Shown here: piece after piece, positions 47,583 through 62,800 of the stretch
Position numbering within the stretch: the first letter of the stretch is position 1
Layout of the letters: every line of letters begins with the position of its first letter
Source: Paralvinella palmiformis
Lineage: Eukaryota > Annelida > Polychaeta > Terebellida > Alvinellidae
Length of the DNA stretch: 64,000 bases
Direction of reading: 5' to 3'
Assembly: GCA_025642065.1 (NCBI GenBank)
Contig: JAODUP010000050.1
Location: 186,001 to 250,000 of the forward strand
Translations under genes and position numbers: made by a program
The notes under the pieces: model-generated
Databases searched by the model: none
The model's input: the letters and a program-made list of their open reading frames with translations, nothing else
What the model was told of the DNA's origin: nothing

Positions 47583-50500
47583 ATGGATGCCGAAGTGGGC
47601 ACGTTGACGGATGATGACGGTACTAAGCAGCCGCTGTCCGAGAGTGATGGCAGTGTGACCGGTGTCCATGATGACCGCCGGATGGCTGGCAGTCGGGACA
47701 TCTGGCAACAGGATAAAGTTGAAGTTCATTATGGCGTCGATGAAACGCCACCTTTAAGCCTCTGTGTGCTGCTGGGTTTCCAGGTAAGTTTCTATGGAGA
47801 TGAATGTCATATTGTGTTTGTGTGTGTTCTATTTAATAGACATAAACAATTAGTGTACTCTAATTACAGATATTTTCATAATAATCCTATTTTCGCAAAG
47901 TCAGTGATCTCGTGAAAATATGACACACAAATATAAGTTTCGTGTGTGGTTCATGAACTGAGCTTGCCATTTACCTGTTCACAGTACAAACTTGGATTTT
48001 CAATGAAATATCAATGCTAGACACAGAGCCACTATTAAAGGCACATGTTCCTACATATTGATGTGCTAATACAGATGATTGTAAAGGAAATTAAAACCAA
48101 ATTGATGAAGCTTCAATATATATTTCTATTTTTAAACTTAAGTAGCCATATTACAAAAGACCACTGTGCAGCCAACTACCATACTGTTGGCCACCGTTCC
48201 TTCTTACTCTGTCTCTGTGTTTGGCTGTTACAATTAAGATTTCGTCCAATCACAGAAATCTGACAAAAACTGTGGCAATAAGTCGTGGACTCTCCACAAG
48301 TGACACATGTGGGGTAATTATACATTTGTTTCCCGGTTGCCCAACGCAAACAATGTAATGGTCAGTGCGGCAATAGGTTTTGAATTGGCTTGTTTTATTT
48401 AGCTCTCTCCTTCATCCCGTTTATCATTGTTGAATAAGTGTACATATGCTTCCGTGAAAAAGGAGCAGTCATTTGATTTTAGGTGGAATGTGGAAGTGAC
48501 CTTTTTGTTGTTTCTGGCGTGGGTGGAACGTCGGGTTTACAGATGAAGGACAACCTGTCAAATAAATCCAACCATACGCAAACACAGTCTTCAATGTACG
48601 CACTTAGCACACGCACACACCCCTAGTTATACCTGTACAAAGCCAGCGTCACCAGCACGTGGGTGTGTTTATTTTCGGATCCAATAATAGCTGACTTATT
48701 AAATATGTGTGATATCTATTACTGCTGTGTACTTGCTATTTACCACAATGCTGCTATCATTTAGCACCGAAAGCCACCGATTACATTGGCAGCCTCTAGG
48801 CCCGCTCTTGTTGACAGTGATCTCGACATGTGACCCACGCCCTCTTGTGTGGATGACATTTCGGCTGCCAGTGATGACATCCAGTGATGGATGCCAGCAT
48901 ATATTGCCCCATAAGGAAGCCGTCTGAAGAGATGTAATAACACTAATACAAGTGATAGCCATTTTATCGTTTGCGGCTGTTGTGGATGCTCGAACAGTCT
49001 CCTAGAATAGATGGCGTGATCCGTGATGAATTATCACGAATTTCGTGCGTCAGATCTTGTAGTGCAATTGGTTCCCGATTTCTGGTGAAATCTAATAATA
49101 GTGTGGCCTGAACGGGATTCGATTTCATCAGAATGTTAACAGATTTGCTCTCGTGTGGCTCCTCCGTGGTCTAGTTGGTAGCTCATTGGACCACAGATCA
49201 CTACCACCCGAGTTCCAACCTCAGCGTGGGGATATCTGAAGGTTGTTTCATCTTTGACTTCCCCTAATTACCTTGGGATGTTGCTCGGCCTATTTAGCCT
49301 ACCATGTGCACAAAAGTGGGCCGTAAAACATCAGTCATCATCATCTCATGCAATAGGTTGGGGATATTGGTGAAAATTTAAAATCCATTTTAAAATACAC
49401 TTATCGTTTAAATGTCCTATTTGGGTTTTTAGAGACATATTATTTAATGTTTCACTGTACAGTACTTTTGAATGACTTCTGCTAGTAAGGATGCTTTATT
49501 AATTACACATTAGTATTATTATTAATATTATTATTATTGCCGACTCGAATCCAATTCATGCCTGTGTTTCCCAGAAGAGTCGCCACTCAGCCACTCAGTC
49601 GTATGTCTCAAGTGTGCCACTGTGCCAAGTGGAAACACACTACTGGTAGTCTACCAACCAACTAATTGTGGAACAATTTGAATCAAGTTCAAACTATGAT
49701 TCTAGCTGTTTCAGTCATTGTTTTCCTTTGGATCTGTCAGCTGCACTGAATTAAAGCCGAATTTTTGCGAGTTCAATGTCCTTTATTTAGATCCTATTTA
49801 AAAGGGCCGAGTTGTTGACTTTGCAGTAGTATTGTGAAACGTCTCATGTCGTAATAATAAACAGTTCTTTATAAAAAAACTAATGATATTATTATAGCAC
49901 AGATTGTGAACCAGCGATTTATGGATTTTTACACAGCCATAGAATATTACTGATAACTCAGATAAGGGTTGTTATTGTTTAGCAGAAATCAGTAAAGTGT
50001 TTTTTGTTGTTGTTTGTCTGTTTGTTTTCGTTTCTGTTAAGTTATTGCTTTGACGTTATTTTTCTCACGGATACCAGTAATGTGTTATTATAGTTATAGA
50101 CTTCAATGCTTTGTTTGGACCTTAATGGTTCATCATAGATGTGTAACAGAGGGCTCCTAACCAGTCATGTTTATGGCGTGTTATCCTACGGTGTGGTCTT
50201 TTAAACTATTCACATTAGGATTTTCAAAGACAGCTTAGCCCCCACAGAGGCATACAGCTTCTAAAGGATTCAGCCCCCACAGAGGCATACAGCTTCTAAA
50301 GGTTTCCTTTACACGTTTTTGGATGCATCTCTCAAATGTAATATTTTCAGTTCAAACAGTACACTTTGTTGGGATAAATGATGTGCAAAACCTTTGTGTA
50401 AAATTAGATGCTTACAATTCTCAAAAATAGCATGATAATGCTGATTGCTACATGTGATAGAACTGGCCTTCTCATTGCAGTGAGTGAGTAAGTGGCGGAG

Positions 50501-53500
50501 GGATTTCTTAGCTTAATGAAATGACCAGATGAGACATCGCCCAAATACGGGTTGCACTGGAAATGGTCCTCATGAGCTCACTGTCAGATTCTCAGCATGA
50601 TTAGATGCATGCGTATAACATAAGATCACAGTCACTTCGGGAGTTTTAGCAACCCCGATATTTTCAAAACATCTCTGACTTTATTTGTTTGAACGACAAT
50701 CACCAGTTTTTGCTACAGATGGTCGAAATGGTTTTTCTGTCAGTTAAGCTTCTCAATGAACGTGACAGTTGTGAAGTTTTGTTAGTCTGCATACCATGAG
50801 GTTGGACTTCAATTCCCGGTATTACCAGTGTATGAAGTGTCTGCTACATCTGATCATCTCATTCCGCTCGGTAATACCATGTAGACCACACATCTCAAAT
50901 ATGACAAATGATGACACTAAATAAACCATTTATTCACTCTTCCTCATGTAGGCTGTCAATTTTTATTATTATTATCAAGTTTTGTGTTGTTTTATTTTAT
51001 CTTCAGATGCAACAAATGTGTTATTAATGTAGTCGCCAGTTGCTACTTTATAATTATGGGTACATCAATAAAAAAAACAAGAATATCATCTCATAGCAGT
51101 CATCATATACAGTGTCATCATACGATCCTGGCTAAGTCACATTATTACTGGAGAGCTGCAGCTAGCAGCTATCATATTGTTACATAACTCTATACGTTTT
51201 ATACGATTAAACACTCTCATGTCAATATTTACTGATGTCCGATCTACAAGTTGTCAACAACAGTTCATTGTCCATAAACATAGTTGACGCTGTATCTTAG
51301 ATAAAATGGCAAAACATAAATAGCTTAGTTTAAACCACCAACAATAAATGATATGTTTTTAACCAGAACTACTAATGGTGGTTTTTTTCTTCACAACCTG
51401 CTAGATCGCTTGTCTGGACTTTTGTTTCTCAGGTCATTAACATTGTATAATCTTATAGTTTGTTGCTGGCCTGTACCGGTTGGTTGGCTGGGGGTCATGT
51501 GAACTCATCATTTATTTGGAAATAGTATGTGCCAACATTATAATAATAGTTTTTAGTGCCTTATTCAACCGAAATTGCTCTAAGGCGCTTAACATTTAAA
51601 ACATAGTCTGAGCTCGTATAGATTAAATACATTTCATACATAATAAACTGGTTTAAGTATTATAAATACGCCAATTTAAATAAATGGGTTTAAGAACCTT
51701 ACAAAATATGTCTCTGCTTGCTGCAAGTTTTATGTAAATGTTCAAAAACCATTACCCTTTTCATCAGTATAATGAGCTGCAAGTAGCCCTGTACCAGTCA
51801 TAACGGGATATTACCACTGTCTTACAATCACAATAATCATGCACCCAAAGTGCCATGCACTGGTTTCTTGCATGCAAATTATTCAAGTCTTCAAGTCGGC
51901 TGATGAAAATAAATTGATATGTTGTCAAAACTTAAGGTAGATTAAAATATAGGTCATTATTGTGATGTCATAGTGAAGGTATTAATGATATGCTGATAGG
52001 TGCATGTGACAACGCAGATGTCTGTGCTGCATATGTTCTTCCCTAAATGGGTTTCTTTGCCAAAAGTTTGATTAGGTAGCTCAAAAAACTGTATTTTTAT
52101 AAAAATGAGATAGTTTGAAGGTTGATATATATTTTTTTTACTGTGGAAGATTCTGTTCTCCATACTGTTAGTAGAAATAGCTGAGGTTCAGATTGTTTGC
52201 AGCCAGGTGCTATAATAAGATAAAATGCTTCCTAAAATATAAACCGTATATTCTTAGTTTTCTAGATTTTTTTTCTTCTGCTTTCTGATTTGTTCATTTA
52301 ATATAATTCTAACCAAATCTGAACTAAGTGACTTGGAAAATACAGTGATGACAGTGTTGATCAGAGTGCTGTTTGAATTAAAGGTCTCACATATATTGTA
52401 GTGGGCGGCTCCATGGCCTAACTGGTAGTGCAGTTGGTCACATATATATAGCATGTGGGTTCAAACCCTCGCTGGGATATTTCAGAAGGGTGTTTCATCT
52501 TTCACTTTGCCTCATTCCCTTTGGAGGTTTCTCGGCCCATTTAGCCTACCTTGTGCACAAAAGTGTTCGTAAAACCGAATCATTTATTTTACATTTACAT
52601 CACATATATTGTAAAGAGAATGGATATTTGCATTCATGCAGTCGGCATCAACCATAATCTATAAAATCATTTGTGTTTCTTCATTAATTATTTTTAAACT
52701 AGTAAAATTGAAATATCACAAATTGTTTAAAATTGTTGCCTCTTTTAGCCGGTGCCTATTTTTTGGTCGAAGACGCCACACTAACATCCAGATTACAACA
52801 CAGATGGTGCAGTGGTTAGGGTTCTGAACTGCAAAACTCCAGGTTGTGGGTTTGAATCTAACTTACACATGTGTTTGCATGTATGGAATGACCCCTCTGC
52901 CATATCCTAGGTGTGATCATTGCCTAGGGTAATAAAAATCAAACCAGATTAGAACACGGTATAAAGATATACTCAATTCATTATGTCATTTCTCTGGTAG
53001 ACATAGAAGTAGAAAAACTCTCCCAAACACATTCTGAATTTAGTATTATAAAGCTATATTATGAATTTATGATTATTAACAACAATGCAACATTGTACTA
53101 TTTGTAGATAACTCCGTTTACACCTTTAAGATACTGTTCAAGATACACATGTTCTAAATATGGATCCTTTAGCAAATTGTTAAAAGTATTGTTTCTGGCA
53201 GCCCCATGGTACTACATTTATGAAAGGTTTCTAGAATAAAATTAATTATCTGCAAAAAGTAATCATTGTTGTGTTGGTTAATAATAATTGCCATTTGATT
53301 TGCCAAGATTTGACAGTAGCTATCCTTAATAACCATCACTGATGTTACTTTTTTGTAGTATCATTGTACATCTGACCACCTCCCCCCCCAATAGGACGTA
53401 TTCATATATGTTGATATATGTACTTGGTTTTGTATTTGATGTGTTTGATACATGATTGCTATATTTTAACGTATCAGGGTATTGAATCCAGAATAGAAGC

Positions 53501-54777
53501 ATTTTTCACTAATATGTCTAATGCTTCATTAGTTCTCAGCTTATTGTACCTGAATGTAGCAGGTTACCCTGATAGTGCAGTGGTTAGAACACTGTGCTGC
53601 GAACCTTCAGGTTATGGGGTCGAATCTGACTCGTACCTGCATCTGCAGTATTGGTCACCTCTCAGCTATTATCACAGTTGTGACCAGCACCCAGAAAACC
53701 TGGAAAATAACAAATTAATTTTCCTGGTCCTGGAAATGTCCTTGAATTTTACAAAATCAAGAAATGTCGTGGAAAATATATAGCTTGTGAGAAAATCCAC
53801 TTAGAACAAAAAGCCCGTGAATAAATATTATGTCTGTAGAAGAAAAACTTAGATTGTAGAAGAAGAAGAGTATCAGGATATAGTTTTGATATCCCATGTT
53901 AGTTAAAATTTAAATAAAAGTGGGTGAATCAGACAGCTGGGGGGGGGGGAGGAGACTGGACCATAAAAATGTCAATAATTGATCATACATTGAATAAATA
54001 TGATATGCTATTTCGCACATATCTTGATTTATTACCTTGAAATCTTGTATAATTTGTGCTGGAAAATTGTAATTTTGTCCTGGAAATATTTCCTGGAAAA
54101 TAATATTTTCTTGGCTGTGGGAACCATGTAAATAACTCACCACTATCACAATAACAACAACCTGAATGTAATATTCAAGGATTATAAAATCTTTGTCTGT
54201 CGGTCTTAACTAGATTTCTTGATTATTGTATTGTTCTTTAAAGTGACGAAAACAAATAATAATTTAATAGAACATCCTTACTATGGCAACGTCTTTCTTC
54301 TCGGAAGAATGCCAGACTATGAATGAATGCTGAAAATGTTTAGCTTTCGTATACGCTGAGTCATCAATGATAACGGTTAACAACAAAGTATATGAATGAT
54401 TTTTATTTATCCGCAGCATTATATATCGATGTTTCTGGCAACTCTGACCATTCCCATCCTGCTGAGTCCAGCGATTTGTATGACGGGTGACAACGTGGGC
54501 AAGAGTGAACTGACTGGAACTCTGTTTGTCGCCTCGGGTCTTATCACTCTCCTGCAGACGTTGTTAGGATGCAGGTATGTTGTAACTGATGGTTACCTGG
54601 TCTTGTTCCGCCAACCTAAAATGAGCCCTTGTACTGTCATGATGTTTAATTGCTTAGGTGTGAGGTCATATTTTTCTGGTTTAAACTCTGTGATTATAGA
54701 TCTGTGAGCAAGATTGTGTGCATTAAACTGGTAGTAACAATTGTTCAAGCTCTCTCTCTGTCTGTCTCTCTGTGTGT

Positions 54778-54843
<66 letters not shown>

Positions 54844-56518
54844 GTATAGAAGGTGGAGTTAGAGAGATTGCCATATTTATCTCTTTATTACAGACTTCCC
54901 ATTGTACAAGGTGGTACTTTTGCTATCATGGTGCCAACTTTATCCTACCTCAGTCTTCCACAGTGGGAGTGTCCTAACAACATTGTCAGCAGAAGTATGT
55001 AGAGTAACATCAATCTACTGACACACACACACACACACACACACAAATAGATGGATAGATATATAGATAAATAGATAGATGTATGTTCTAAATATCTGTC
55101 TAACTATATCAATAATAAAAATGCCATTTCGAATCATCACATTGATCTAACGATAACAGAATAAGACACAATCAGGCCAAAATTTGCAATTTTTTGTTTC
55201 TCTTTCGTCTCACAGATTCCATTCCTAATATTACCGCTGACGTCGGTAATTACAGCTATATCACTGCAGGCAGTGACGAACATCGTGAAATATGGAAAAT
55301 ACGACTTAGAGAGGTAAATAGTACCACCAAAGGGCAGATGTTGGGATGATGAGACAATAGCGTTGAGGAGATGTCCATGGAGTGTTGCTGTAGTGCAGCG
55401 ATTTTTGTTTGCGTCTGATGATTAAATTTGTCAGTAATATATTATGTGTCACCTTCATATGGAAACCACGTTGGATTAGTTTGCACCAATAATCTGTCTT
55501 CCACTAGATCCAGGGATCCATCATGTGTGCGGCCATGTTTGAGGTGTTGCTAGGAGCAACGGGCTTGGTTGGCATCATGCTGCGGTTTATCGGACCATTG
55601 ACCATTTGTCCGACGGTGACGTTACTCGGTCTGTCGCTGTTCAAGTCAGCTGCACAGTTCGCTTCCGGACAGTGGTGGATCTGTCTGATGTGAGTGCTTG
55701 GTGACTATACATGTCGTGGCTCATATATGCTCTCCACTTGTTTAAACGTTTTGAGGCCTATGTTAATGTTTATGTCAATGATGCAATATTATGGGTTGTG
55801 TAGTTAATAATTTTGGTTATTAATATTATTATGTAGTATCGTATATAGTCTCGTGTATTCTCATTTCTTTTGATCTTCAATGATGAGATTATTGCTTTGA
55901 ATTTATCATGGCATTATCACCATCATCATCATCATCATCATCTCCATTCAATATCAGATTCACGATTTATGAATCCCTCTTGCAAGCATTTAACCGGAGA
56001 ATCATCTAGCCGTCCAGATAACTATCTGATAATAAATATGAAAAAGTGAAAATAAATTAGAATATTACAGCTGGATGTGTCGGTTGGTGAACAACTCTAT
56101 CTTTACTAGATCAGTTTTCAATTGTCATAAGTTGATTTAATATATGTGAAAAAATATTGGCTGAAAATCTGGTCAAATGCTGGCCGTGACCTTAGTTTTG
56201 CAGTCTACAAGTTTAGACTTGATCGGATACAGTTTCCTTTCTGATAAGGAGATTGTTTTATAGTAATACGACTATGTACAGAGATTCGTTTATTAGACTG
56301 TGTTGATTGTTGGTCTATGATAACAATTAGTGAGGTCTATTTTTATTTCTGTTTGTCTTTCTAGGACCATAGCTCTTATGGTGATATTTTCACAGTATTT
56401 GGGACATTTCCAAGTACCATGTTTTGGATACTCGAAAGAATTGAAATGTCGTGTGGTCAGGTATCCTGTCTTCAAGATGTTTCCGGTGAGAATAAGCAGA
56501 CAGACAGACAGACAGACA

Positions 56519-56557
<39 letters not shown>

Positions 56558-57932
56558 TTTGATATACACAGACAGCTTGGTTTTAATTGGTAATCACAAA
56601 CAAATATTTATCAGTAATGTAAATTACAGCCTATCAAATTGGCTGCATTAAAGATACATCATTTTTAATGACTGGTTTAGTAATATGTTTTATAGCTCTG
56701 TTGGTTTAAATGACATTTCTGACAGAGAGGAGACATCTAAAATTAATTAATCTCAAATATACCACAACCATGTCCACTCCTTAAATATTTAATTATTTGG
56801 GATGTCCCTCAAGTAGTTTGCTTTTTACCCTTCAGCCGCAAAGGGATTAGAAATATAATTTATTTACAATTATCAAAACAGGTTATCAAAACCATGACAG
56901 GTTGAAGACATTAATCGAATATTTACAGTCTAAATCGTGCAGTATGTCACAGTATTCTTTTTCTTATTAGAAGTTTATATATTATTTAGAAATGAAAGAG
57001 TGGCCCAGAAAGGTGACCTAACCTCATTTCTTGACCTCTGCTCTAATTAGTTTATATTTTGGTCATCACTAGTAAATCGTTATTGAAGAAAATGCCTTTG
57101 ATGAGATGAAGTACTTCATTTGTTATCATATTACTGGTGATATAAGGATAGCAAGTTTAAGTGTTCCAACTGAGATCCTTCTTTTTTCTGACTCATCACC
57201 TTATGACTGAGCCACAGCACCCCATGATTGCTTGTTACTAATTCTTTATCATTTTGTAAACACTGCATGGTGTGGCACATTGGTGCACTATATATTGGGA
57301 GGTTCTTGGTGGGCTGGATTATAATGGATTAAGCACATACAGTTGACAGCTAGAGATGATATGGATTTGAGGATGGTTCAGTGGTTACATCGTTTTACTT
57401 GTGGGCTCAAATCCAACCCATACTTGTATTTGTGGGATGTTTCTCATCAGAAAGCACCCCTCTGGCATGTATCATAAGTGTGACCAATGCCAAAACTCAA
57501 CAACTCTACTCACCTCAATTTCTAAGGAATATAAGATTGTACATATTGTGTGGGGGGGGGGAAGGGGTAAGGGCCACAGACCTACCTAGAACATAGATAA
57601 TGTATATTCAGACTACCTGAATTGGGAAATGTAAATGTAACTTGGAATGAAGAATTAGTAAGATAAAGTATGCTATTTTGTTAACATATAACATGTTGTT
57701 AACATATAACATGTTGTTAACATATAACATGTTGTTAACATATTGTGGTCATTTTGTTGCATACTTTCAGATTATCCTGGCAGTATTAATTACCTGGCTA
57801 CTCTGTGCTATCCTCACGGTTACTGACGTCTTTCCCAAAGATAGTAACCGCTGGGGATACGAAGCTCGTACAGATCTCAGAAACGATGCCCTATATTATT
57901 CGGCATGGTTCAGGATTCCCTATCCATGTGAG

Positions 57933-57987
<55 letters not shown>

Positions 57988-58015
57988 TCAGCTTCATACA
58001 TAAAATAAATTATAA

Positions 58016-58048
<33 letters not shown>

Positions 58049-59498
58049 AATGTTTGGTCCAATAACTGTGATGTGCTATTTTTTTATAGTACAATGGGGT
58101 ATGCCTACTGCTAGTATTAGTGCTATCTGTGCCATACTATCTGGTGTACTAGCCACTACTATAGAGTCTGTAGGAGATTATCACGCATGTGCCAAGTTAT
58201 CGGGAGTACCACCCCCACCACTACATGCTGTTAATAGAGGTAACATTTACTAGTATTGTGTGTCAGGTTGTTGCTGTGCTGTGTGCCATGTAGTTGCTGT
58301 GCAGTGTGTCATGTTATTGCTGTACTGTGTATCATGCATGCCATTTACTGGTGACTCATGCCATTAGCTATATTTGATCCCCAATTACCCCCCCCCCCCT
58401 CTCAAAAAACAAAAGAAACACTGGAAAGAACACAAATTATTGGAGTAGTGTAATGATCAATAATGTTCTTGTCACTGATCCTTGTGAGGAAATAACTTTT
58501 GATATTTATTAAATATGAAGCGTAATGACATGGTTTAGTTTGATTAAATTATCCTTTAAAATATTACTTGACTGCTCTTTAAGGAAACTTAAACATGTTA
58601 TAGGGAGATTGAGATGAGGTTGGGCCGTGTTTAGTGATAAATCTATATTATTCAGCATAAAATAGAAGAATAAATATCAACACATTCACATTTATACAAG
58701 TTATACATGAAAATATAAATACATAGTTTTGTGACATCATACTGGTTTCCTTTATCACAAATGTCAATTTGTTGGTAGCAGTTAAGTAATGCTTTGAAGA
58801 AAGATACAGCTATTAAAAGAAAGCTATAAATATAGTTGATTTGGTAGATAACATCAACGTTCTCACAACTACCAAGATCTAACCCGAGTGTGTTATGCCT
58901 GCACACCATGACTGTAGGATATTCACTTTTTTTGATACATAACTGAGAAACTGGGACATTATACATGTCTCTGCATAAATAATAGAAACTCTATATTCAG
59001 TCCCCTGTTAAATTATCATGAATGTAAGTCACAGTTTGAGATTATCTGTGCCAGTGCCTTATTCCACATCACTAAAACACATGTACACACATACACCCCC
59101 CCCCCACACACACACACACATGCACTTACACTGATGCACATAAAGACAGCTCAATAAACCGATTGGTAGAAAGTTAGTGTTTGTGTGTGTGTTGTGAGAA
59201 GAGAAAACAAATACCTGTACATGTGTTATTTTATATTACATATGTCATAATTATTCCAGGTATAATGATAGAAGGTTTAGGTACAGTTATTGATGGTTTA
59301 TTGGGAACAGGAAATGGTACTACATCAACAAGTGTTAATGTTGGAGTTGTTGGTTTAACGAAGGTTTGTATTAATAATTTCATATTCTGTATTTTGTTAT
59401 AATTCATGAAAGGATGTATTTTACCGAGGTAAACATGTTTGTGTGTCTGGTGTATTTGTGTACACATGTGTGTTTAACTAGTCTCTCTCTCTCTCTCT

Positions 59499-59546
<48 letters not shown>

Positions 59547-59768
59547 AAAACCATGCATACTCATGTTTATTATTTTGTATGAAGGTTGGCAGTAGACGTG
59601 TGGTTCAGGTTTCTGCAATCTTCATGATTGTGTTTGGCATTTTCACAAAGTTTGGAGCTCTATTTGTCACAGTACCTAACCCTATAATAGCTGGAACATT
59701 CTTTATATTGTTTGGTAAGTGGCATGCAACCTGAAATCTAGTAGGCAGAATGTACGTATGTATGTATG

Positions 59769-59801
<33 letters not shown>

Positions 59802-62800
59802 TTGGCCCACTTAGCTTACCATGTGCACAAAAGTGGCTGTAAAACATCATCATCATTATATGTGTGTGTGTGTATTATAAATAACATTTTCCATATTTTA
59901 TTGAATATTATTGCAATACTTTTCTAGCAAATTTGAAATAAAGTGCATAAATTTTAACCTGGACTCTAACATAACCTCAACATCCTATTGGATGACAAAA
60001 TACAGCATTGGAGACAATTTTTAAAGAACTGTCTGTGATTTGTAGTTGACAATGTACCACAAGAGTGGTTGGTGTCATATCCGGGACAAGGAATGTATTT
60101 CCAAATATATTGTTGGCTGTGCATGCCTTAGCAGGACTACTTGTTTTTCTGGTTGAAATTAGCATAAGGAAGTTGGAACTGTTTCAACAGTTGTTTAATT
60201 AAAAAGCACAAAACTAATTAAATATATCGACATACACGATGCCAGGTGTGTAGTTGTACGATGGAAGTATCTATCGATCAGTTCTCATAACATTAACAGT
60301 GGATACCTCCGACAGCCTTCTTTAACGCACGATATCTCGGAATTGAGTCACAGAAGGAACAGACTAATTGAGAGCAGATTGAATCAGATCATGATCTGCA
60401 GCATGATTGGAAATGTGACAAGATAACTCAAGGTTCCTCAGGAAGCTTGCTTGAGTGGTAATCTTATCAATAAGTAAAATGTTGATGGAAGGCAATGAAA
60501 GTTTTGCATATCACACCAACTTGGAAACTGTCTCAGGTTCAAAGGAACCAGCACCTTTGAATAATAATGTATGAGATGTTTTGTAAACTTGTAGCCAGAT
60601 CTTTAATATGTTTCTTCAAGCTATGCGTCTGATCTTTGGCATTACAAATATTTCTGCATTGTGGGATAAATGGGCCATGTGATCTCCAAAGTTAATTGAG
60701 TGAAGTGAAAGATGAAACACTCTTCAGACATGAAGGGTAGAACATGGAGGTACCTAGCTGAATAATACGATTGCTTCCTTGGGTTCAAGTGCGATTGTGA
60801 GGCACACGGATAAACAACGCGGACTCCACACTCTGGAGCTCGAACGTAAAAAGTTGGAAGACGATGGGCTATTTATTGGTGCAGAAACGGCAGCATTCGT
60901 GAAAGAAAGAAAACACAGTCTGGATCTGGCGTCATGTTATTTTGGCAGTGTGATGATTTTACAATACTCCAATTAGACAGAGGAAAAGAACAATTTTGCT
61001 TACGAAATCTTCTGATGATGAATGCCAGTATGCTGTTTACCGACCAGGCTGGCATCAATGCAGTATTTTGTAAAAAGATTGACTGTTTCAATCCGGATTT
61101 GGCTGCTGCTTCTCGCGATGCCGTTGCCTGGCAATTGATTGCTCACCTAAAAACTATTAATGGCCAGCTTGTAATCTCAGAAGTTTTCAAATCAATAGTT
61201 GGAATTCCAGTTCTGTTCCAGCAGTGCAAGAATAGTTGTGATTGTGTCTTTGTTCAGGTGTCAACTGAAAGACACCCAGAAAGATATAAACAAGATATCG
61301 GTGGAACACTATTGGTTTTAGATTTTATTTTGGCATTATATGTATCTAGAACAAAGGTTTAAATATTGGTTGGAAGAATTATATTTTAGCATAATCATGA
61401 AAAGATTGATTGGTAGATTTATTTGTCGTCCCTTCATGAATGTTGGATCCGCATCCGTGAGCATCCCCGGTACCGCAGATCTCCACCATCCGAGTTCAGA
61501 TCACGGTATCGGCATTTCTGCAGGGTGTTTCATCTTTGATTTTGCCTCATTACCTTTGGAGGAGGCTCAGCCCATTTAGCCTACTTTGTGCACAGAAGTG
61601 GCTATAAAACAGCAGACGTTTTCCCGAACATTGGTAGTTTCATACATTTAAGCCACATCCATAACAATTTAATAATCTAGTTAATAAGGCAGTATGATAA
61701 AGAAATGTTGATGAATGTTGAGTCGATATTTTTATAGATATAGTCAGTCTGTTTAGATAGTACGTAAATAATTACACTTCACTATACTGTCTCATATACT
61801 GATGTTTGATTTGTAAATATTTATGTGTACTTATTCTAAGACAATAGTATTAATGTAGAATTTGATTCCTACAAGTTTTGTGTTTAATCCCTACATGCAG
61901 CGTTGGAAATCAGAGCTGGCCCGGGTACCCGGGCCTGACCCTTCTCGACCTGGGCGTGTATCTTTCTATGGTTGTCGGCCCGGTGGTCCTTCTGATATTC
62001 AACCTGTTCTACATTTCACACGGCAAATAAAACGGTTAAAATAATAAGTAAACAATAATTTTTCCAATGAACAAACATGTTTTTTGCTGGAAGTGTGGGC
62101 AGAAGTTGTTGTGTTTATATTTTACATGTGCTCTTGTTGACACCTGAAGCATTGGTACAATGCTGGTGATTGGCCAAATATTATGCCCCAGTATTAGTAT
62201 TTTTAGCCTATACATTGCTCCCCTAACTGTTTTTGTGCACGTCCACCCTGATTTGCAGTTTGTGGCTGCTACTATTCACTTGCGGCACCTTGGCTGGCAA
62301 CTTTTCATCAGGGCTGACAACTTTTAGGATTTTCCAGCCCTGGTGTCTGATGATTTTTTGCAGGAATTTTCAACACTGCCAGGTGCGATTATCATTTTGT
62401 TAATTATTTTTTTTAAATATATATTAATGACAGGTATGATTGTAGCTGTTGGTATATCTAATCTACAGTACGTGGATATGAACTCCGGTAGGAATCTGTT
62501 TATTATTGGTATATCAATCTTTGGCGGCTTAGCAATACCACAGTGGGTTAGTGCCAACAAACAGGTTTTTAATACAGGTGAGTAACACACGCACACACAC
62601 ATACATGTTAACACACACACACATACATATATACGCACACACACACATATTTGATCTGGATTTATGAGATTGAAGATTTTAGGTATAACAAACTATTAAA
62701 AACAAAATAAAGGTATTTAATGTGCGTGTATGTTTGTGTGTTTTGTTGATATTAGTTTATGAATTATATATATGGCTTTGTATAAATGTTCTCTACTAAT

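Larger units (their letters stand above)
47784..54416 (+). other. SLC23 intron 1 (6.6 kb)
   Basis: Runs from GTAAGT at 47784 to the CCGCAG acceptor ending at 54416. It holds two SINE-A, two SINE-C, one LINE-L 3' end and a 35-bp tandem duplication. No embedded gene was recognised in the remaining sequence. Confidence 0.85.

Noticed and set aside
57678..58253. 191-codon continuous plus-strand frame
   Set aside because: It reads an 18-bp repeat, exon 7, an intron made of microsatellites and exon 8 as one. Splice sites and family alignment show two exons with an intron between.
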